Shown here piece by piece: positions 32,679-45,026 of a stretch of DNA of 64,000 nt. The translations under genes and the position numbers were made by a program. The notes under the pieces are model-generated. The model saw only the letters and a program-made list of their open reading frames with translations. It made no database searches and was not told the origin of the DNA. Where the stretch lies: contig JAPDFW010000064.1 of assembly GCA_028826165.1 (NCBI GenBank), forward strand, positions 310,001 to 374,000. The letters are read 5' to 3'. Source of the stretch: Anaeramoeba ignava. Taxonomy: Eukaryota > Metamonada > Anaeramoebidae. Numbering within the stretch: the stretch's first letter is position 1; every line of letters begins with the position of its first letter.

Positions 32679-33263
32679 TCAGTTATTTTGAGAAGAAAAA
32701 TTTTGAATAGCGTTATGAATTTCCTTCATTTCTTTAACCAAAAATTGGAGGTCATTTTTATCACATTCAAATAAAACAGTTTTATCATTAAGATTTAAAT
32801 TATTGTCATCAACATTATCAACATTTCCAATTTTAAACTCAACAATAGCGACAGGATCATTTAAATTCAAAACATGTCTAGTTCTTGTTTTCAAATCAAC
32901 TCTCCAAGTGATATTTTTCAAAGTATTATTAAAAATTGATTTTTTTGCTAAAGCTTCATGAATAGAATCTTTTTCTTTATTCCAAAATCTTTGGAAAATA
33001 TTTCTGTAATTTTGTGGCAATTTTTTTGCAATTAATTCTTTCATAAAATCTTGTGAATCCCAATTATGATATCCTGCTTTTTTTAATAATCTTGTTAATT
33101 CTTCAACTATTGAATTAATTGCTTCTTTATCTAGTTTTGATCCTGAAAATAAATTTTCTAAAATTGCTTCATTTAGTGCTTCTTCTTGATTATAAAATAT
33201 CTTTTTAACAATATTAGCGACTAAAGTCATAAATGGTTTTAATTGAATATCAATTGCATTCAT
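32679..33263 (-). CDS. COMMD1: COMMD1 homologue
   Basis: This is a 194-aa single-exon protein, against 190 aa in human COMMD1. COMMD proteins form the Commander complex with CCDC22/CCDC93 for endosomal recycling, and COMMD1 also affects NF-kB and copper handling. The helical N-terminal domain contains QRFWNKEKDSIHEAL (COMMD1: SKFWKSHKTKIRESL). The COMM domain (residues about 120-190) contains LKNITWRVDLKTRTRH and DPVAIVEFKIG, matching LRGLSWRVDGKSQSRH and TPVAIIELELG, then LFECDKNDLQFLVKEM. The shared Trp-Arg-Val-Asp core and neighbouring residues favour COMMD1 over other paralogues. Promoter-like TCATTTTTTT copies lie 30-62 bp upstream. Confidence 0.88.
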   Translation of the reverse strand: MNAIDIQLKPFMTLVANIVKKIFYNQEEALNEAILENLFSGSKLDKEAINSIVEELTRLLKKAGYHNWDSQDFMKELIAKKLPQNYRNIFQRFWNKEKDSIHEALAKKSIFNNTLKNITWRVDLKTRTRHVLNLNDPVAIVEFKIGNVDNVDDNNLNLNDKTVLFECDKNDLQFLVKEMKEIHNAIQNFSSQNN

Positions 33264-33759
33264 TTTTTTTTTAATAAAAAATATAAAATTATAAAATGAA
33301 AAAAATGAAAAAAATGAAAAAAATTTTTATTTTTTTTTTAGAAAGAAATTGAAAGAAAATGAAAGAAAATGAAAGAAATTGATTATTTTTAATTTGATTT
33401 TTAATTTTAATTTTGATTTTGATTTTAATTTTGATTTTTATTTTTAATTTAATTTGATTTTAATTTTAATTTGATTTTAATTTTAATTTTGATTTTGATT
33501 TTGATTTTGATTTTGATTTTGATTTTGATTTTGAATTTTAATTTTAATTTTAATTTTGATTTTGATTTTGATTTTAATTTTGATTTTAATTTTGATTTTA
33601 ATTTTGATTTTGATTTTGATTTTGATTTTGATTTTGAATTTGATTTCAATTTTGAATTTGATTTCAATTCGATTTTGATTTTGATTTTGATTTTAATTTT
33701 GATTTTAATTTTGATTTTGATTTTAAATTGATTTTAGATCATTTTCTAAAAAAAAAAAA
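33264..33759. repeat. Spacer with TTTTGA/TTTTAA repeats
   Basis: Between the COMMD1 start and the RPN1 stop (both minus). Positions 33385-33735 are (TTTTGATTTTAA)n hexamers open in several frames. I see no gene beyond the COMMD1 promoter element. Confidence 0.7.
33293..33325 (-). promoter_or_regulatory. TCATTTTTTT element array upstream of COMMD1
   Basis: Three TTTTTCAT copies on the coding strand 30-62 bp before the ATG. Confidence 0.5.
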
Positions 33760-36700
33760 TCATTTCATTTTTGGATTTGGATTTTCTCTCAAAATGCAAA
33801 TTCCTTCAAGAGTATTTGTCAAAGAAAAATATTCATCATTAGCCATTTCACCTCTTTCACCAAAACCAAGTAAAACTGGAGTTTGATGAGTTTGGAAGCC
33901 AGTAATAGTTTTAGGTTTACCAGCTTGACCGACGACATCAACAGCTTTTCCAACACGGACAGTGGCTTTCACGAGATCCAAGTTCTCGTTGACAGTGACA
34001 AGCATCTTTGGATAAATGGCGCAAACAAGCCAATATAAAAGATAATGAGAACTTCCGAAAATGGTGTTTTTGATGTCAATTGCAGAATGAAGAACCGCCA
34101 ATAAACCGCCAATTGCAACGCGATGGAAAAGAAAACGGTCGGAATAAAAGGGGTTTATTGTGAGGGTTCCTTTGCCCATTTGCAAAATTCCCTGCGAAAT
34201 TCTGACAAGAAATAAATGGTTTGCTTCTTTTGAATAATATTCAGCTAAATGCTTAAGAATTTGCGCAATTCGCGCATTGGATGTTCCAGCTCCAACAATA
34301 CCAAGTGCGAGAATTGCGGAATATGCAATATCAGGGTTAGAATCGTGAGTCAATCGGCTTAAAGTTTCAATAACCTCAATTTTTGGGTTCGATGAATAAA
34401 GCAGTCCCATTGCAAGTGGAACAGCAATTCTAACGGATTTTTCTCCGTATTGAAGTAAGTGATTGAACGTCCGCAAAAGCATTTCAGACCCTATTTCCTC
34501 GCCCATGCCTATTAGCGCGAGTCCGATAACCGCAACAGAAAGATGCTCGTTGACCGGCGTCTTGTCTTCCTGTTTTTTCGTCTCGTTTTGATTGTTTCTT
34601 CTGCGGTTTGGACCCATTCGATTATTTTGATTTTGATTTTGATTATTATTATTATTATTGTTTTCATTGTTTTCTTGTTTTTCTTTTTCTTCTTTTTCTT
34701 TTTGTTCTGCAATATTTTTCAAAGAGAGTGTAATTTCATGAAGAATTCGTTGAATTTTTAAAACATTTCCTGTTGCGGTATATGCGCATGTTTCAACAGT
34801 CATTGCGCAATATTCCGAAAAGTCTCCCTCGATAGCTTTCAAGGCAACAAGAATAAACTCGACATCCTCTTGCTTTCCGAGGAATACAAGTCCGAGACCA
34901 AGCGGGATGAATCGGGTGTGTGGATGCTTGAGATTTTCTCCCTTCAAATCAAGTAGGATCTTGACAAAAAGATCCGCAACATCGTAATTTCCTGTGCCGA
35001 TGAATATCAAACCAACAGACAAACAAGCCTGCGCAATTGTCTCAATAGAGTTATTTGGATCATCAATAATTGCTGTTAGTGTCTCGAGAACATCCTCGCG
35101 GTTTGTTCCCGAATAAGCCATTCCGAGCCCGATAACGGCGCCCGTTTTCATGATTTGTGTCGGATTATGTTCTGATTCATCTTCTAAATATGATGTTAAC
35201 AATGCAAGTGCTGGATCAAATTCGTTTTTAATTCCACAATTGATCATTCCAATAGAAAGAAGTGCTCCTGCCCGAATATAATCCTCCTTAGAATACAAAA
35301 ATTTATCAATCTGTGAAAGTCCATCGTCAACATCCCATAGAAAAATCATTCCTAATGATGCTGCCGCGCTCATCATTCCGTGGTCTTTATTCTTGTAAAG
35401 CCACCGGTTTCCATCTTCAACCATCAGTGAATCCCGTCCAAATCCTGCGTGGAAAAATGCATTTGCAAATGTTGTTGCTAAATTCTGTTTTGCGCTATCC
35501 ACGTTTGTTGCGAGTTTGTCTTGGCTTTCGTCTCCAATTTTGAAAATCTCAACAATTGTTTTTGGTTCTGTTATTTCAAGACTTTCTATTAGTTTTCGGA
35601 AGTAAATTGAGAGTTTTTCGTTGTTCATAATTTCAACTAAATCTTCTTTTTCTGTTTCGATTGTGATTAATTGCCGAGCCAACATGAAAGCGATTTGCTT
35701 TTTTAGCAATCTTATTTTTAATTTTTTAATTTAAATTTTAAATTTTAATTTTTAATTTTATTTTTAAATTTTTAATTTTTAAATTTTTAATTTTAATTTA
35801 ATTTAATTTTTAATTTTTATTTTTAATTTTTTATTTTAATTTTAATTTTTAATTTAAATTTTAATTTTTAATTTTTAATTTTAAATTTTTAATTTAATTT
35901 TTAATTTTTGTTATTTACTCGTCTTCGCATGATTCCAAAATATTTGAAATTGATTCTAAATCATTCAATCTTATAGCAACTCTCACAGCATCAGTAAATT
36001 GATTCATTTTCAAATAAATTTGTAAAACAACTTTTAAAATTTCTGAGTCTTCAGGTTCTGGAACATATTGTGAACAGGAAAGTAAATAAATACATACTCT
36101 TGTAAAATTATGATCATTAGCATAAGGAATAAGTAATGGAATTTTCTCAGTTTCCATTAATAAATCACAAGCATCAGGTTCAGCATTATGTTCCATATTG
36201 AATTTTACAATAATTTCAATCAATGCTTCTAGTTGTGTTAAGTTTTCTTTATTATCTTTTCGTAAATTATATTCTTCTGCAACTTCTCCTAGTAAATGTT
36301 TAACATATTCATGCCCCCAAGTTCCAATATCTTCAACATCTCCTTCTAACTTGTATTTTAATGTATTTCTTTCATTTAATGAACTCATTGCCATACTTAA
36401 AACACTTAAAACATCTGCAAATAAAACCTACAAAAAATTTATGATTTAATTTCAGTTTTAATTTTAATTTTAATTTTAATTTTAATTTTAATTTTAATTT
36501 TAATTTTAATTTTAATTTTAATTTTAATTTTATAAATTAATTTTAGTTTTAATTTTAATTTTAATTTTAATTTTAATTTTAATTTTAATTTTTAATTTTA
36601 ATTTTAATTTTAATTTTAATTATAAATGAATTTTAGTTTTAATTTTAATTTTATATTTAATTTTAATTTTAATTTTATAAATTTAATTTTAATTTTAATT

Positions 36701-37614
36701 TTAATTTTAATTTTAATTTTAATTTAATTTTAGAATTTTAATTTTAATTTTAATTTTAATTTTAATTTTAATTTTATAAATGAATTTTAATTTTAATTTT
36801 AATTTTATAAATGAATTTTAATTTTAATTTTAATTTTAATTTTAATTTTAATTTTAATTTTAATTTTAATTTTAATTTTAATTTTAATTTTAATTTTAAT
36901 TTTAATTTTAATTTTTTAATTTTAATTTTTAATTTTAATTTTAATTTTAATTTTAATTTTAATTTTAATTTTAATTTTAATTTTTAATTTTAATTTTAAT
37001 TTTAATTTTAATTTTAATTTTAATTTTAATTTTATAAATGAATTTTAATTTTAATTTTAATTTTATAAAATGAATTTTAATTTTAATTTTAATTTTTAAT
37101 TTTAATTTTTAATTTTAATTTTAATTTTTAATTTTAATTTTATAAATGAATTTTAATTTTAATTTTATATTTAATTTTAATTTTATAAATGAGTTTTAGT
37201 TTTATAAATGAATTTTAATTTTAATTTTATAAATGAATTTTAATTTTAATTTTAATTTTAATTTTAATTTTATAAATGAATTTTAATTTTAATTTTAATT
37301 TTGATTTTAATTTAATTTAAAATTGAGAATTATTAATGTACTTTTGTTTTTGATTGTTCCATTTGAGAATAAATATTTGTAAGATGATGAAAGAAAGGTT
37401 TTAAAAATTTTAAAGGCTTTGGAACACTTGTCATTGAACCTGTTGCCATTTTAATCTCCTTTTTGATTGTTTCTAATGCTGTTTGTTGAACTGAAATATC
37501 TTTTTCTGATAATTTTTCTACTAATGTTTCTAACTCATTTTTTAATGCAAGATCTTCATCACTTAATTCAATTGTTTCTTCTGTTTTTTCAATTTTTTTT
37601 TGTGTTTTTGACAT
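33760..37614 (-). CDS. PSMD2: 26S proteasome regulatory subunit RPN1/PSMD2
   Basis: Exons (minus): 37614-37342, 36427-35919 and 35710-33760; 2733 nt, 910 aa (human PSMD2 is 908). RPN1 is the toroidal base subunit docking ubiquitin-like shuttle factors and USP14 beside the ATPase ring. Near-identical blocks: SMTSVPKPLKFLKPF, WGHEYVKHLLGEVAEEYN, EPDACDLLME, SCSQYVPEPEDSEIL, AFMLARQ, DGNRWLYKNKDHGMMSAAAS, GMIFLWDVDDGLSQIDKFLY, SGTNREDVL, RFIPLGLGLVFLGK, GMGEEIGSEM and GQAGKPKTITGFQTHQTPVL. PC repeats fill exon 3. An Asn/Gln/Arg-rich insert (about nt 34600-34690) sits where animal PSMD2 has a Lys/Asp-rich acidic loop. Exon 3 has higher GC than its surroundings. Confidence 0.96.
36428..37341 (-). 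repeat. RPN1 intron 1, expanded TTTTAA repeat
   Basis: The 914-bp intron is (AATTTT)n interrupted by TATAAATGAATTTTA spacers at irregular spacing. Flanking exons encode adjacent PSMD2 blocks. Confidence 0.87.
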
Positions 37615-37637
37615 TAAATTTAAATTTTTAAAATTGG

Positions 37638-37668
37638 AAAAAAATGAAAAAAAAAATGAAAAAAAAAA
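37638..37668 (-). promoter_or_regulatory. TCATTTTTTT elements upstream of RPN1
   Basis: Two TTTTTTCATTTTTT copies on the coding strand 24-54 bp before the ATG. Confidence 0.5.
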
Positions 37669-37872
37669 ATATTTTTAATTAAAAAAAAAAAGAAAAAAGA
37701 AAAAAAAAATTATTAATTTAATTAATAAAATGAGTAATTGTTTTTCATAATTTAGTAATTAATAAAAAAGAAAAAAGAAAAAAGAAAAAAGAAAAAAGAA
37801 AAAAGAAAAAAGAAAAAGAAAAGTGGAACAAAAAAAAAATTCAATTAAATTTCATTTAAAAATTTGGGAAAA

Positions 37873-40442
37873 TTAATTGTAAGGTTCATAAGAATATCCA
37901 TTATATAAATTAACAACGCCAGTAAGTATTAAAATTGTATCAATAAGCCACCAAATTCCAACTCCACCTAAAGTTAACAATTTTCCAATTCCACATCCAA
38001 TATTTCCCATATAAAATCTATCAGCACCAGTATAACCCAAAAAAACTGATAAAATCATTGCAGTTGAGAAATATCGATTATTATATCTATATTTTACAAA
38101 TAGATATTAATTTTAATTTTAATTTTAATTTTAATTTTAATTTTAATTTTAATTTTAATTTTAATTTTAATTTTAATTTTAATTTTAATTTTAATTTTAA
38201 TTTTAATTTTAATTTTAATTTTAATTTTAATTTTAATTTTAATTTTAATTTTAATTTTAATTTTTATTTTAATTTTTTATTTTAATTTTAATTTGAATTA
38301 TCTACTTTCTACAATCAATATTTTTGATAATAAATTGTCTTGGTCCAAAACATTCAATATCATCAACAACAACACAAACTGCATTTGCTGTTTTTGTTTT
38401 TGAAAACCATCTTCCACCATAATCATCATCATCACAACCATTTAAATCAGAAGAATTAAAATAAGTTGAGAAATATTTTTCAAGTTCATTTGAAAAACAT
38501 TCATAAAATGCTGGTGGACTTTTAAATTTAATTTTAAATTGATTTTAAATTGATTTTAATTTGTTTTTAAATTGATTTTGAATTGATTTTAAATTTGTTT
38601 TTAATTTGATTTTAATTTGATTTTAAATTGATTTTTAATTTGATTTGAAATTGATTTTGAAATTGAAATTGATTTTTAAATTGATTTTAAATTGATTTTA
38701 AATTGATTTTAATTTTGATTTTAAATTGATTTTTAAATTGATTTGAAATTGATTTTAAATTGATTTTTAAATTGTTTTTGAAATTGATTTTAAATTGATT
38801 TTTAAATTGATTTTAAATTGATTTTAAATTGATTTGAAATTGTTTTTAAATTGTTTTTAAATTGTTTTTTAAATTGTTTTTAATTTGATTTTTAAATTGA
38901 TTTTAATTTGATTTTTAAATTGATTTTAAATTGATTTTTAAATTGATTTTAAATTGATTTTTAAATTAATTTGAAATTGTTTTTAAATTGTTTTTGAAAT
39001 TGATTTTAATTTGATTTTAAATTGATTTAAATTGTTTTTTAATTTGATTTTAAATTGATTTGAAATTGTTTTTGAAATTGTTTTTGAAATTGATTTTAAA
39101 TTGATTTTAATTTTAATTTGATTTTAAATTGATTTTAAATTTAATTTTAAATTGCTTTTTAATTTGTTTTGAAATTGATTTTAAATTGATTTGAAATTGT
39201 TTTTAAATTGTTTTTAAATTGTTTTTAAATTGTTTTTAAATTGTTTTTAAATTGTTTTTAAATTGTTTTTAAATTGTTTTTAAAATTGATTTTAAATTGA
39301 TTTGAAATTGTTTTTGAAATTGTTTTTGAAATTGATTTTAAATTGATTTTAATTTTAATTTTAATTTGATTTTTAAATTGATTTAAATTTAATTTTAAAT
39401 TGATTTTAAATTGTTTTTGAAATTGATTTTAAATTGATTTTTAAATTGATTTTAAATTGTTTTTAAATTGATTTTTAAATTGATTTTTAAATTGTTTTTT
39501 AAATTGATTTTAATTTGATTTTAAATTGATTTTAAATTGATTTTAAATTGATTTTAAATTGTTTTTAAATTGTTTTTAAATTGATTTTTAAATTGATTTT
39601 TAAATTGTTTTTAAATTGATTTTAAATTGATTTTAAATTGATTTTAAATTGATTTTAAATTGATTTTAAATTGTTTTGAAATTGTTTTTTAAATTGATTT
39701 TAAATTGATTTAAATTTGATTTTAAATTGATTTTAAATTGATTTAAATTTGATTTTAAATTGATTTTAAATTGATTTTAAATTGATTTTAAATTGATTTT
39801 AAATTGATTTTTAAATTGATTTTAAATTAATTTTAAATTGTTTTTTAAATTGATTTTAAATTGATTTTAAATTTGATTTTAAATTTGATTTTAATTTAAT
39901 TTTAAATTGTTTCTTAAATTGATTTAAATTTGATTTTAAATTGAAATTGTTTTTTAAATTGATTTTAAATTGATTTGAAATTGATTTTAATTTGATTTTA
40001 AATTGTTTTTAAATTGATTTTAAATTGATTTTGTTTTTGAAATTGTTTTTAAATTGATTTTAAATTGATTTTGTTTTTGAAATTGATTTTAAATTGATTT
40101 TAAATTGATTTTGAAATTAATTTGAAATTGATTTTAAATTGTTTTTAAATTGTTTTTAAATTGTTTTTGAAATTGTTTTTGAAATTGAAATTGTTTTTAA
40201 TTTGTTTTTAAATTGTTTTTAAATTGTTTTTAAATTGTTTTTTAATTTGTTTTTAAATTTTACACATGTTCACATTGAATAAGTGGTGTATTTGGATCAA
40301 AATCAGTTTTATTATAGTCTTGCGTTATTATACTATCATTATAAATTATGTACTCTTTCCCTGAATTTATAAAACTCTCTCTTTCCGTTTTACAATTAAC
40401 CATAAAAAGAATTAAAATAAAAACATAAAATAAATTTTTCAT
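37873..40442 (-). CDS. TM2 domain-containing membrane protein (TM2D family)
   Basis: Exons (minus): 40442-40264, 38518-38306 and 38086-37873; 606 nt, 201 aa. A signal peptide (KNLFYVFILILFMVNC) leads a Cys-containing luminal region with YECFSNEL, NGCDDDDYGGRW and CVVVDDIECFGPRQF. The last resembles the C-x-V-x-x-x-I-E-C-x-G-x-R-x-F signature ahead of the TM2 domain in animal TM2D1-3. The TM2 domain follows: MILSVFLGYTGADRFYMGN then IGCGIGKLLTLGGVGIWWLI. It includes the conserved Asp-Arg-Phe between the two helices. Animal TM2D proteins act in Notch signalling and phagocytosis; the role here is unknown. Which of TM2D1-3 it matches is not decided. A (TTTTG)n pentamer run lies just upstream (40445-40480). 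Confidence 0.85.
38087..38305 (-). repeat. TM2D intron 2, pure TTTTAA array
   Basis: The 219-bp intron contains about 28 uninterrupted (AATTTT) units (38106-38265). Confidence 0.85.
38519..40263 (-). repeat. TM2D intron 1, expanded TTTTAAATTGA repeat
   Basis: The 1745-bp intron is filled with 11-mers TTTTAAATTGA and TTTTAAATTGT in higher-order blocks, a repeat family not seen in the neighbouring introns. Confidence 0.85.
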
Positions 40443-40488
40443 TTTGTTTTGTTTTGTTTTGTTTTGTTTTGTTTTGTTTTTAAAAAAA

Positions 40489-40504
40489 GAAAAAAATGAA
40501 AAAA
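40489..40504 (-). promoter_or_regulatory. TTCATTTTTTTC element upstream of TM2D
   Basis: Single copy on the coding strand 47-62 bp before the ATG. Confidence 0.45.
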
Positions 40505-40522
40505 TATTTTTGTTTTTTTTTT

Positions 40523-43500
40523 TTAAAAAGATTCTTGATTTTCTAAAAATAATTCATAAAATAATCTCCTTTTTTCAGCTGATTGAAATTTAAGCAAAAA
40601 TAATTTCGATTCTTTTATTTTCATCAATAAAAAATTTTCATTTTCTTGAAGAGTAATTGTTGTTTGATGATAATTTTTCATTAAAAGTTCTTTCCCCATT
40701 TTAATAATAATTTGGGTTGCTCTCAAAAAAACTAAACCATCTAAACCAGAAAATTTATCAATTTCATATGAAAAATTTTCATCCAAAATTCCACTTTCAA
40801 TTTGAGAACTTTGAAAAATTTTGACGTGAAATTGGTTTTGTTGATTTTGCTTTTTTTCATTAAAAACTATTCGGAAAAATAGATCCCTTTCTTTTGGTGT
40901 TGGAAAAATAACAATACAAGACACTTCCTTTGTTGAAATGAATGCTGTAAATTTATTTGTTTTACCATAAACAATTGTCTTGATTTTTTGGATCTGCTTT
41001 TTGATTATTGTGTTTGATTTAATTAGTTGGATTTGTTTTTTGTGGAATTGAAATTTGATTTTTCCGTTATGTATTTTTTGCAAATTATCATCATAAAAAT
41101 CAATTTCTTGAATTTTTTCCTGTTTTATATTTGGATTTCTGCTTCTGCTTCTGCTTCTGCTTCTTTTTTTTTGGATAGGAAACTATCAATTTCCATATTT
41201 GATTGGAATTGAATTATAAACGATTCAATTTCTGATTTTTGTATTTTAACTATGTTTTGACTTTGTGGATGAACAAAAATTTTCAGTAACTCAAGTTTTT
41301 CTTTGAGTACAATTTCATCAACATTCATTTCCAATTCGTTATTTGAATTAATAACAAGATTTCCATCATATTGAGTATCTGAGTTTCGGGGAATGATTTT
41401 AACTTTGCTTGCAAATTTTATATCTTCTTTTTCAGGAATATTAAGCTCATTCACCAATTGATCCTCAATAGTTTCAGAAAAAATTTTGTTTATTTCTGAA
41501 ATGAAATTTGTTTGATCCTCTTCTGAACTGAATAATACCACCAAGGTTATTGATTTGAATTCTATTTTCATTGTATTTCTGTGATCTTGATTCACAGCAA
41601 ATTTGATTTCTCTTGAAATTTCAAGTGTGAATTCCCGACTTTTAAAAGATATTTGCAATATTTGTTCCTGTTTGTGGATTAAAATTTTTCCAAAATCAAT
41701 TTTTTGGAAATGATAGCTTAATAAATAAACTTGGAATTCTAAAATATTTGGGTTTTCATTTAGATTTTCATTTTCATTTTCATTTTCATTTTCATTTTGA
41801 TTTTCATTTTGATTTTCATTTTGATTTTCATTTTGATTTTCATTTTCATTTTCATTTAGATTTTGGATTTCATTTTCGGTTTCAGTTTCGGTTTCAGTTA
41901 GATTAAAATTTTGGTTGTCTTGAGAAGAAGAAGAAATTGTGACACTTTTTTGGATAAATTCATAAGTATTCTGTAAATCACTCAAAAAGCCATCTCTAAC
42001 TTTCTCAGAACCAAAATAAATAAACAAAAGATTCTCCACAAAATTTTTCAACTCAAGCACGCAAATACGGCTTTTTTTTCTTTTTGAAATAGTCATTTCC
42101 ATCAATGTTTTCTCATCAAAATCAACATGAGAAATTTTGATTTGTTTTTTTTCTTTTGAATCTTTTGATTTTTGAATAATCAAATATTTTGTGAGAATTT
42201 CCAAAAATCCGATTGAATCGATTTTTCCGTTTTCTGTTAAAAATTTAACTGAATATTTCCTTCTTTTGGAAGGTTCATGAGTAATTTTCTGAAGATTGAA
42301 TTTTTTATAAGTTTCGCGAAAAAGTGTTTGTTTTTCATTATTAGGAAAGATGATCCAAATGAAAAATTGTGTTTTTGTGCGCTGCAAAAAGATTTTGTTT
42401 GGGGATGATCGGGGATTTTGAATGGATATTTTGTTTGTTTTGAATTTTCTAATTTGGGTTTGACGAATTACAAAGAGAATATTTCCTGGAATAAGAACAA
42501 TATCTGCAAAAATTTCTTCTTGATTTCCCGAAAAAACCAATTTTATTTGAGTGAAAACTTTCAATTTTTTCATATGTAATGTTTTGGTAAGAAAAATTGC
42601 GCGAAATTTATAAAATGAAGAAATGAAGGAATTCAATGATTTCTGGTCGTATAAATCCAATAAAAAATAGGCATCTTTTTCGATATAAAGTTTGATTTGG
42701 TTTGAATTTGAATTTGAATTTGAATTTGAGTTTGAATTTAATTTTGAATTTGAATTTGAGTTTGAATTTGAATTTGAATTATCATCAATTCGCAAAATGT
42801 TGTTTGATAAAATATATGAACTCCAAAAACGAAATTTCATTCCAGAATCATTTGACTGAATTGAAAAACTGAAGTAAAAATGATCGTGAAAAAGATGGAT
42901 TTGTGCCAAATTGTCTTTATTATTAACAGGAAATGTTGGTGTTTTTGGATATGATTTGGGAATCATCTGGAAAATAAATGTTGAAGGATTCAAGTTCTTG
43001 GGCTGCTTTATTTTGTTGCAACAAGAATCAATTTTGGAATTGAAGTGATTTATAAACATTTTACTCAATTCCAAATCTTGAATCACGATCCAAACGAAAG
43101 AAATTTCATCAACAAAAAAAGTAAGAAAAAAATCGTTCCATTGATGAATTCGAGAATACAAAGAATAAAATCTTGCAATTTCAATTCCTGTTGTTGTTTT
43201 GATAGCGAAATATTTGTTGAAAAGTAGGATTTTGGCGATACATGAAAATTTGCGAGAAGAATCAATCGCAATCACTTCTATCGAAATGGGAAAATCACCC
43301 ATTTTGTTTTCTTTGATTTTGCATCTAAATTTGGATTTCTTAATGGAAAATATGTCTTTTTGAGAAGATGTAAGATTGGGATGCATATCCTTCTTGACAA
43401 CTGAGAAGCGAGCCAAGTGGTGCTCTTCTTTTTCAGGAATATCATCAGGATTTAGTGACAAAATTCCTCTTTTTTTAAACTCAAAAAAACTATTTGCAAT

Positions 43501-44856
43501 TAAATCTCTTTGGAAACTATTTTTTGTTGTGAAAATGATATTTTTGGATGGTTCCACTTCAATCATAAACATTGTGGGATATTCCGGATGAAATTGCAGT
43601 TGTGCATGCTTTTGAAAGGATATTGCTGCCTGGAAATGGTTAGGCAGGTCTGTGTCATTGCTGATGTTTATTCCTTGCAAATCAATTCTGATGATCCATT
43701 TTGTCGATGATTTTTGATTTGGATTAGGCTTATTTGCTTGTAATTCAGTTCCCCAGACGTGAAAAACAGCCTTTCCATCAGAGATGAATTTGTGGATTTC
43801 TTCTTTGATTTGATTCTTAAACTCGGAATATCCATAAATGGCATATTTGTTTTGAAAACTGGGGATTAAAATGGTTTTCTGAATAAAAACAGGTAAACCA
43901 GTTGAAATATCGAACTCATTTTCCAAACTATAGAGTATAGAATAAGGAATCGTTTCCTTAATACGAGTATCGATACTCTTAAAATTTTTAAATGTGTCAA
44001 AATGCTCCTCAATTTTTGTTTCTGGAAAATTGTTTGGCTGATTAAAAGAAGGCACAAATTTTTGCAAACTTAATTGCTGTCCGTTGTGCTCTTTATATCG
44101 CTGTTTGAAATATTGCAAACAGGAAATAACAACATCAATACTAAAAGATATCTGCATTTCAATTTCAATTTCGGAATTAAACGAAGGGTTTATTTGATTG
44201 GCAATTTGTTTATCAATTAAAATTTGCAAAGTTTTTCCACTTGTATTATTTTGTTCATAAAAATCAATTAAAGAATCATAAGGTATAATTAGTGATGAAT
44301 AACTTGTTGAGAGGAATACATTTTCTTTTGAAACTTGCAAAATGGAAGTCTCAATTAGTTGAGTTGATGATCTTAAATAATTTTTTACATTCACTTCAAA
44401 ACGAGCTTTTTTTCTTTCCCAAAAAAGCATGACTAATGCTTGTATTTCTAAATCTTTGCCAAGTATTTTTCCGTTAATTTGCGGCTTGTCATATTCTTGA
44501 TACCATTCAAACATTTTGCAAGTTTTGTATATTAAAACTGTATCCAATTCAGATTGGGTTTCTAATAAAACTATTTTGTTTCCAAATTGAACTTTGATTT
44601 GCTTTTGATTTTTCGAATTTATTAAAATGTTGAATTTGTTTGTTTTTTGTTGATTGGAAAATCTATGTTTCAAAAATGAGTGATCTGGCATCATAATATA
44701 AACTGTTCGAGGAATAACTTTAAATATCCCTTCAATTATTTCATTTGATGTGATTGAGTTTATTTTGATTTTAAATTCTGCTGATTGTTTGATAAAAAAT
44801 TGTGTTACTTTATTCGCAATTAATTTTTCGTTTTCAAAACTAAGATTTTTATTCAT
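40523..44856 (-). CDS. Giant tandem PH-like array protein (about 11 repeats)
   Basis: An open frame from 44856 to 41125 (1243 aa) continues in another frame to 40523. One extra base in the T9 run at 41164-41172 joins them exactly (4335 nt, 1444 aa), and the linker then reads straight into another repeat. About eleven modules of 90-120 residues begin near residues 10, 152, 358, 482, 624, 762, 864, 1037 and 1147, with two more downstream. Each opens with an F/Y-x-V/I-x-V/F strand (ARFEVNV, ARFSVVK, KVFTQIK, RKYSVKF, EFQVYLL, QFHVKIF). Each has mid-strands such as GKILIHK or GKIKFQF and ends in an F-rich helix (KMFINHFNSKI, NSFISSFYKF, DQTNFISEINKIF, DLFFRIVF). This is PH-like by pattern; no known family is recognised. 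It also carries (SN)n and (EN/QN)n inserts. It is a paralogue of the gene at 31281-32468. Confidence 0.6.
41164..41172 (-). other. Homopolymer indel in the PH-array gene
   Basis: Nine A on the coding strand; with ten, FLSKKK is followed by an Arg-Ser run, then NPNIKQEKIQEIDFYDD and the tenth repeat instead of an immediate stop. Confidence 0.5.
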
Positions 44857-44930
44857 ATTTGATTTAAAAATTATTTTTTTTTTTATAAATAAATTAATAA
44901 ATTAATTCAACAACAATAACAATAACAAAA

Positions 44931-44959
44931 AAAAAAATGTGAAAATGAAAAAAAAAAAA
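44931..44959 (-). promoter_or_regulatory. TTTTCATTTTCACATT element upstream of the PH-array gene
   Basis: Single TCATTTTCAC on the coding strand 75-100 bp before the ATG. Confidence 0.4.
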
Positions 44960-45026
44960 ATTGGAAAAAAATTTTTGAAATTTGAGAAAAAAAAAATAAT
45001 TTTTCTCATTTAGATTTCTTTCATTT

